6,639 bases of DNA from NCBI GenBank assembly GCA_009927565.1, contig RFMT01000157.1, positions 1-6,639 of the forward strand. Reading direction: 5' to 3'. The stretch's first letter is position 1, and each line of letters begins with the position of its first letter. A program made the position numbers and the translations under genes. This document shows positions 5,254-6,639 of this stretch, piece by piece. The notes under the pieces are model-generated. The model ran no database searches and was not told the origin of the DNA. It worked only from the letters and a program-made list of their open reading frames with translations. The stretch is from Acidimicrobiia bacterium (GTDB taxonomy: Bacteria > Actinomycetota > Acidimicrobiia > Acidimicrobiales > Ilumatobacteraceae).

Positions 5254-6115
5254 AGGTTTTTTGGTCCTGGCTGAAATCTGACAACATCTCATCCCAAGTA
5301 GGTGAGAAAATGCTTGTGGCATTCTGAAACTTCACAGAATTGAGACTTCTATTCATTTGTACCGACGCATCTGGTGTCACAGTAATTTGCAAATCAAGAA
5401 GTTTGTTTAGTTTGTTGATGATTTCAAGTTTACTTATTGGCTGCGAAGAAACATGAAACATGCCAGTCAAATGCGATTTGCCTAGCAACAACTTCGAAAT
5501 AGTTCTCGCAAGTGCTTGAGTGGTCAAGCCTGAATAAATGGCATGACTATAACCATGAACGTGACCACCTCTTCGACTAACCAGCCACTCAATAAAACTC
5601 TTCTTGACCGTTAATTCGCGCCCGATGTGGGATGTGCGCAAAGTCAAATTATTTGAGTCATTTAACTCACCCGAGAGTTTTGATTTTCCATAAACATCGA
5701 CCGGGTCTGGGGTATCACTCTCGAAATAATTGCCCTTCATCCCAGAAAAGACACAATCAGTACTGATATGAATCACGTAAGTGTCGTGGTCATTTGCGAT
5801 CTGTGCAAGACGGTGTGGAAACTCACCATTTATCGCCATCATTTCTTTGTCAGAAACTATTGAATTCCTCTGCTTAATCAAACCGATGCAGTTGATCGCG
5901 ACATCAAATTGATGCGTCTCAAAAATTTTCTCGATTGAGTGTGCGTTTGAAGCATAAACCCCACCAATCCAATTTTCTAAAGGCAAAAACTTTGCGAGCG
6001 GCGATGAAATATCAGGTTTCTCTCTTGTGGTACCAAAGACGTCATTTGACTCACTTAAAACTCGAATCAACATGTGTCCCAGCAGCCCACCAGCGCCAAG
6101 AACGCAGACTTTCAT
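5246..6115 (-). CDS. RmlD-like SDR reductase of a UDP-6-deoxy-L-HexNAc pathway (WbvR/QnlB-type candidate)
   Basis: The protein has 289 residues and is an extended SDR related to dTDP-4-dehydrorhamnose reductase. It begins with the nucleotide-binding GAGGLLG (7-13), has NCIGLIKQ (75-82), the STDCVFSG strand (118-125) and the active-site Y142-xxx-K146. The ATG at 6115 places the Rossmann strand at residue 2, as expected, and overlaps the upstream TAA. A weak AGGTGA lies 15 bases upstream. Between a 4,6-dehydratase and a 2-epimerase, the expected job is NADPH-dependent reduction of the 4-keto sugar. The L-FucNAc route uses CapF/WbjC/FnlB, an enzyme of about 370 residues with a C-terminal cupin domain; this protein lacks that domain. 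It therefore fits the WbvR/QnlB branch, which is known to give UDP-L-RhaNAc and then UDP-L-QuiNAc after 2-epimerisation. The fold is clear from sequence; the product is inferred. Its stop codon overlaps the ATG of the oxygenase region by 8 bases. Confidence 0.85.
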   Translation of the reverse strand: MKVCVLGAGGLLGHMLIRVLSESNDVFGTTREKPDISSPLAKFLPLENWIGGVYASNAHSIEKIFETHQFDVAINCIGLIKQRNSIVSDKEMMAINGEFPHRLAQIANDHDTYVIHISTDCVFSGMKGNYFESDTPDPVDVYGKSKLSGELNDSNNLTLRTSHIGRELTVKKSFIEWLVSRRGGHVHGYSHAIYSGLTTQALARTISKLLLGKSHLTGMFHVSSQPISKLEIINKLNKLLDLQITVTPDASVQMNRSLNSVKFQNATSIFSPTWDEMLSDFSQDQKTYE

Positions 6116-6639
6116 TAATGAACCGTCAAGTCACCTGACAAATTTTTTGAAAGAAACTCGTCCACCTCTTTAGAAGTCATCAAGAAATGTTCAGAACTCA
6201 ACTCGTCAAAATCAAACTTTGTTGCGATAACTGGCTTTGACACCTCAGGAAGAATTGACTTAATCGCAAAGTAATCGCCACGAGAAATAGTACGAAGCGA
6301 CTCTTCTTGTGACACCAAAACTTCATGAAGTTTTTCACCCGGACGCACACCAGTTTCTTTGATTTCAATCTTCTTTTTTCCGATTAGTGCACTAACGACA
6401 TCAACTATTCGTGCAGCTTTGATTTTTGGTATATATGTTTCACCCGCTTCTGCAAATTGCATCGCCTCAAAAACAGTGTCAACAGCCTGATCAAGTGTCA
6501 ACAAGAAGCGAGTCATGTTTTTTTCGGTGATCGTGATTGGTCCACCAGCATCAATTTGATCCAGAAACAACGGCACAACCGAGCCACGTGAGGCCAACAC
6601 GTTTCCATAGCGCACGGCGACGAATCTTGTTTTGGGACA
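6115..6639 (-). CDS. UDP-GlcNAc 4,6-dehydratase/epimerase, WbjB/CapE/FnlA type (5' end cut by window edge)
   Basis: The frame is open to the window edge and gives 174 C-terminal residues, so about half of the usual ~340-residue protein is present. The Rossmann dinucleotide site and the catalytic tyrosine-lysine pair lie outside. What is visible is characteristic of the family: RYGNVLASRGSVVPLF (residues 10-25 of the fragment), the MTRF segment (42-45) followed by LTLDQAV, and GVRPGEKLHEVLVS (97-110). These enzymes are cytoplasmic. They use bound NADP to remove water from UDP-GlcNAc, giving a 4-keto-6-deoxy sugar, and the inverting members also epimerise C-5 (and C-3), which opens the L-sugar pathways. 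The RmlD-like reductase and FnlC-type 2-epimerase downstream support that role over the flagellin-glycosylation PseB alternative. The gene ends in TAA, which overlaps the ATG of the next gene by one base (TAATG), so translation is probably coupled. Family assignment is confident; the exact stereochemistry is inferred from context. Confidence 0.9.
   Translation of the reverse strand, partial: CPKTRFVAVRYGNVLASRGSVVPLFLDQIDAGGPITITEKNMTRFLLTLDQAVDTVFEAMQFAEAGETYIPKIKAARIVDVVSALIGKKKIEIKETGVRPGEKLHEVLVSQEESLRTISRGDYFAIKSILPEVSKPVIATKFDFDELSSEHFLMTSKEVDEFLSKNLSGDLTVH

Noticed and set aside
5246..6115. CapF/WbjC/FnlB assignment for the reductase
   Set aside because: The protein ends at 289 residues without the C-terminal cupin domain, and its motifs (STDCVFSG, RmlD-like layout) match RmlD-type reductases.
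6116..6136. AGGTGA (6136-6131) as a strong ribosome binding site for the reductase
   Set aside because: The spacing to the ATG is 15 bases, longer than usual. Coupling through the TAATG overlap is a better explanation for initiation.

Overview
The window is one compact, co-directional block of surface-polysaccharide (O-antigen, capsule or other cell-wall glycan) biosynthesis genes. All genes are on the minus strand, so transcription runs from 6639 down to 1. Both ends are cut: the dehydratase gene lacks its 5' half and the last glycosyltransferase lacks its 3' part. Neighbouring genes overlap or sit within about 10 bases of each other (TAATG, ATGAGTGA, TAA-CA-ATG, TAG-ATG and GTGA junctions), which points to a single operon with coupled translation. 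I see no RNA gene, mobile element, CRISPR array, convincing promoter or terminator, and no gene-free stretch longer than about 100 bases.

In transcription order: (1) the C-terminal half of a UDP-GlcNAc 4,6-dehydratase/epimerase (WbjB/CapE/FnlA type); (2) an RmlD-like SDR reductase; (3) a 2-oxoglutarate/Fe(II) oxygenase with an apparent nonsense codon near its 5' end; (4) a non-hydrolysing UDP-sugar 2-epimerase of the FnlC/WbjD/CapG/WbvD subgroup; (5) a GT4-type glycosyltransferase; (6) a second GT4-type glycosyltransferase split by a +1 frameshift at a G4 run; (7) a small DUF2304 membrane protein; (8) a DPM1-like GT2 glycosyltransferase.

Genes 1, 2 and 4 form a three-enzyme route from UDP-GlcNAc to a UDP-activated 2-acetamido-2,6-dideoxy-L-hexose. 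The reductase is RmlD-like and has no CapF-type cupin domain. This favours the UDP-L-RhaNAc/UDP-L-QuiNAc branch (WbvB-WbvR-WbvD type) over UDP-L-FucNAc, although this is inferred from family membership. Genes 5 and 6 would add sugars to a lipid-linked repeat unit. The DUF2304/GT2 pair resembles modules thought to make polyprenyl-phosphate sugars or act at the membrane. The oxygenase, placed inside the nucleotide-sugar cassette, is the least expected member.

The window shows two clear reading-frame problems (a TAA in gene 3 and a one-base frameshift in gene 6), and gene 8 lacks any ATG or GTG start. Either the locus is decaying or variable, or this is draft/metagenomic sequence with base-level errors. 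The organism cannot be fixed from this window. The moderately AT-leaning composition (by eye), the frequent GTG/TTG starts, the weak Shine-Dalgarno signals and the DUF2304-GT2 pair would fit an aquatic low-GC actinobacterium, but that is a weak guess.
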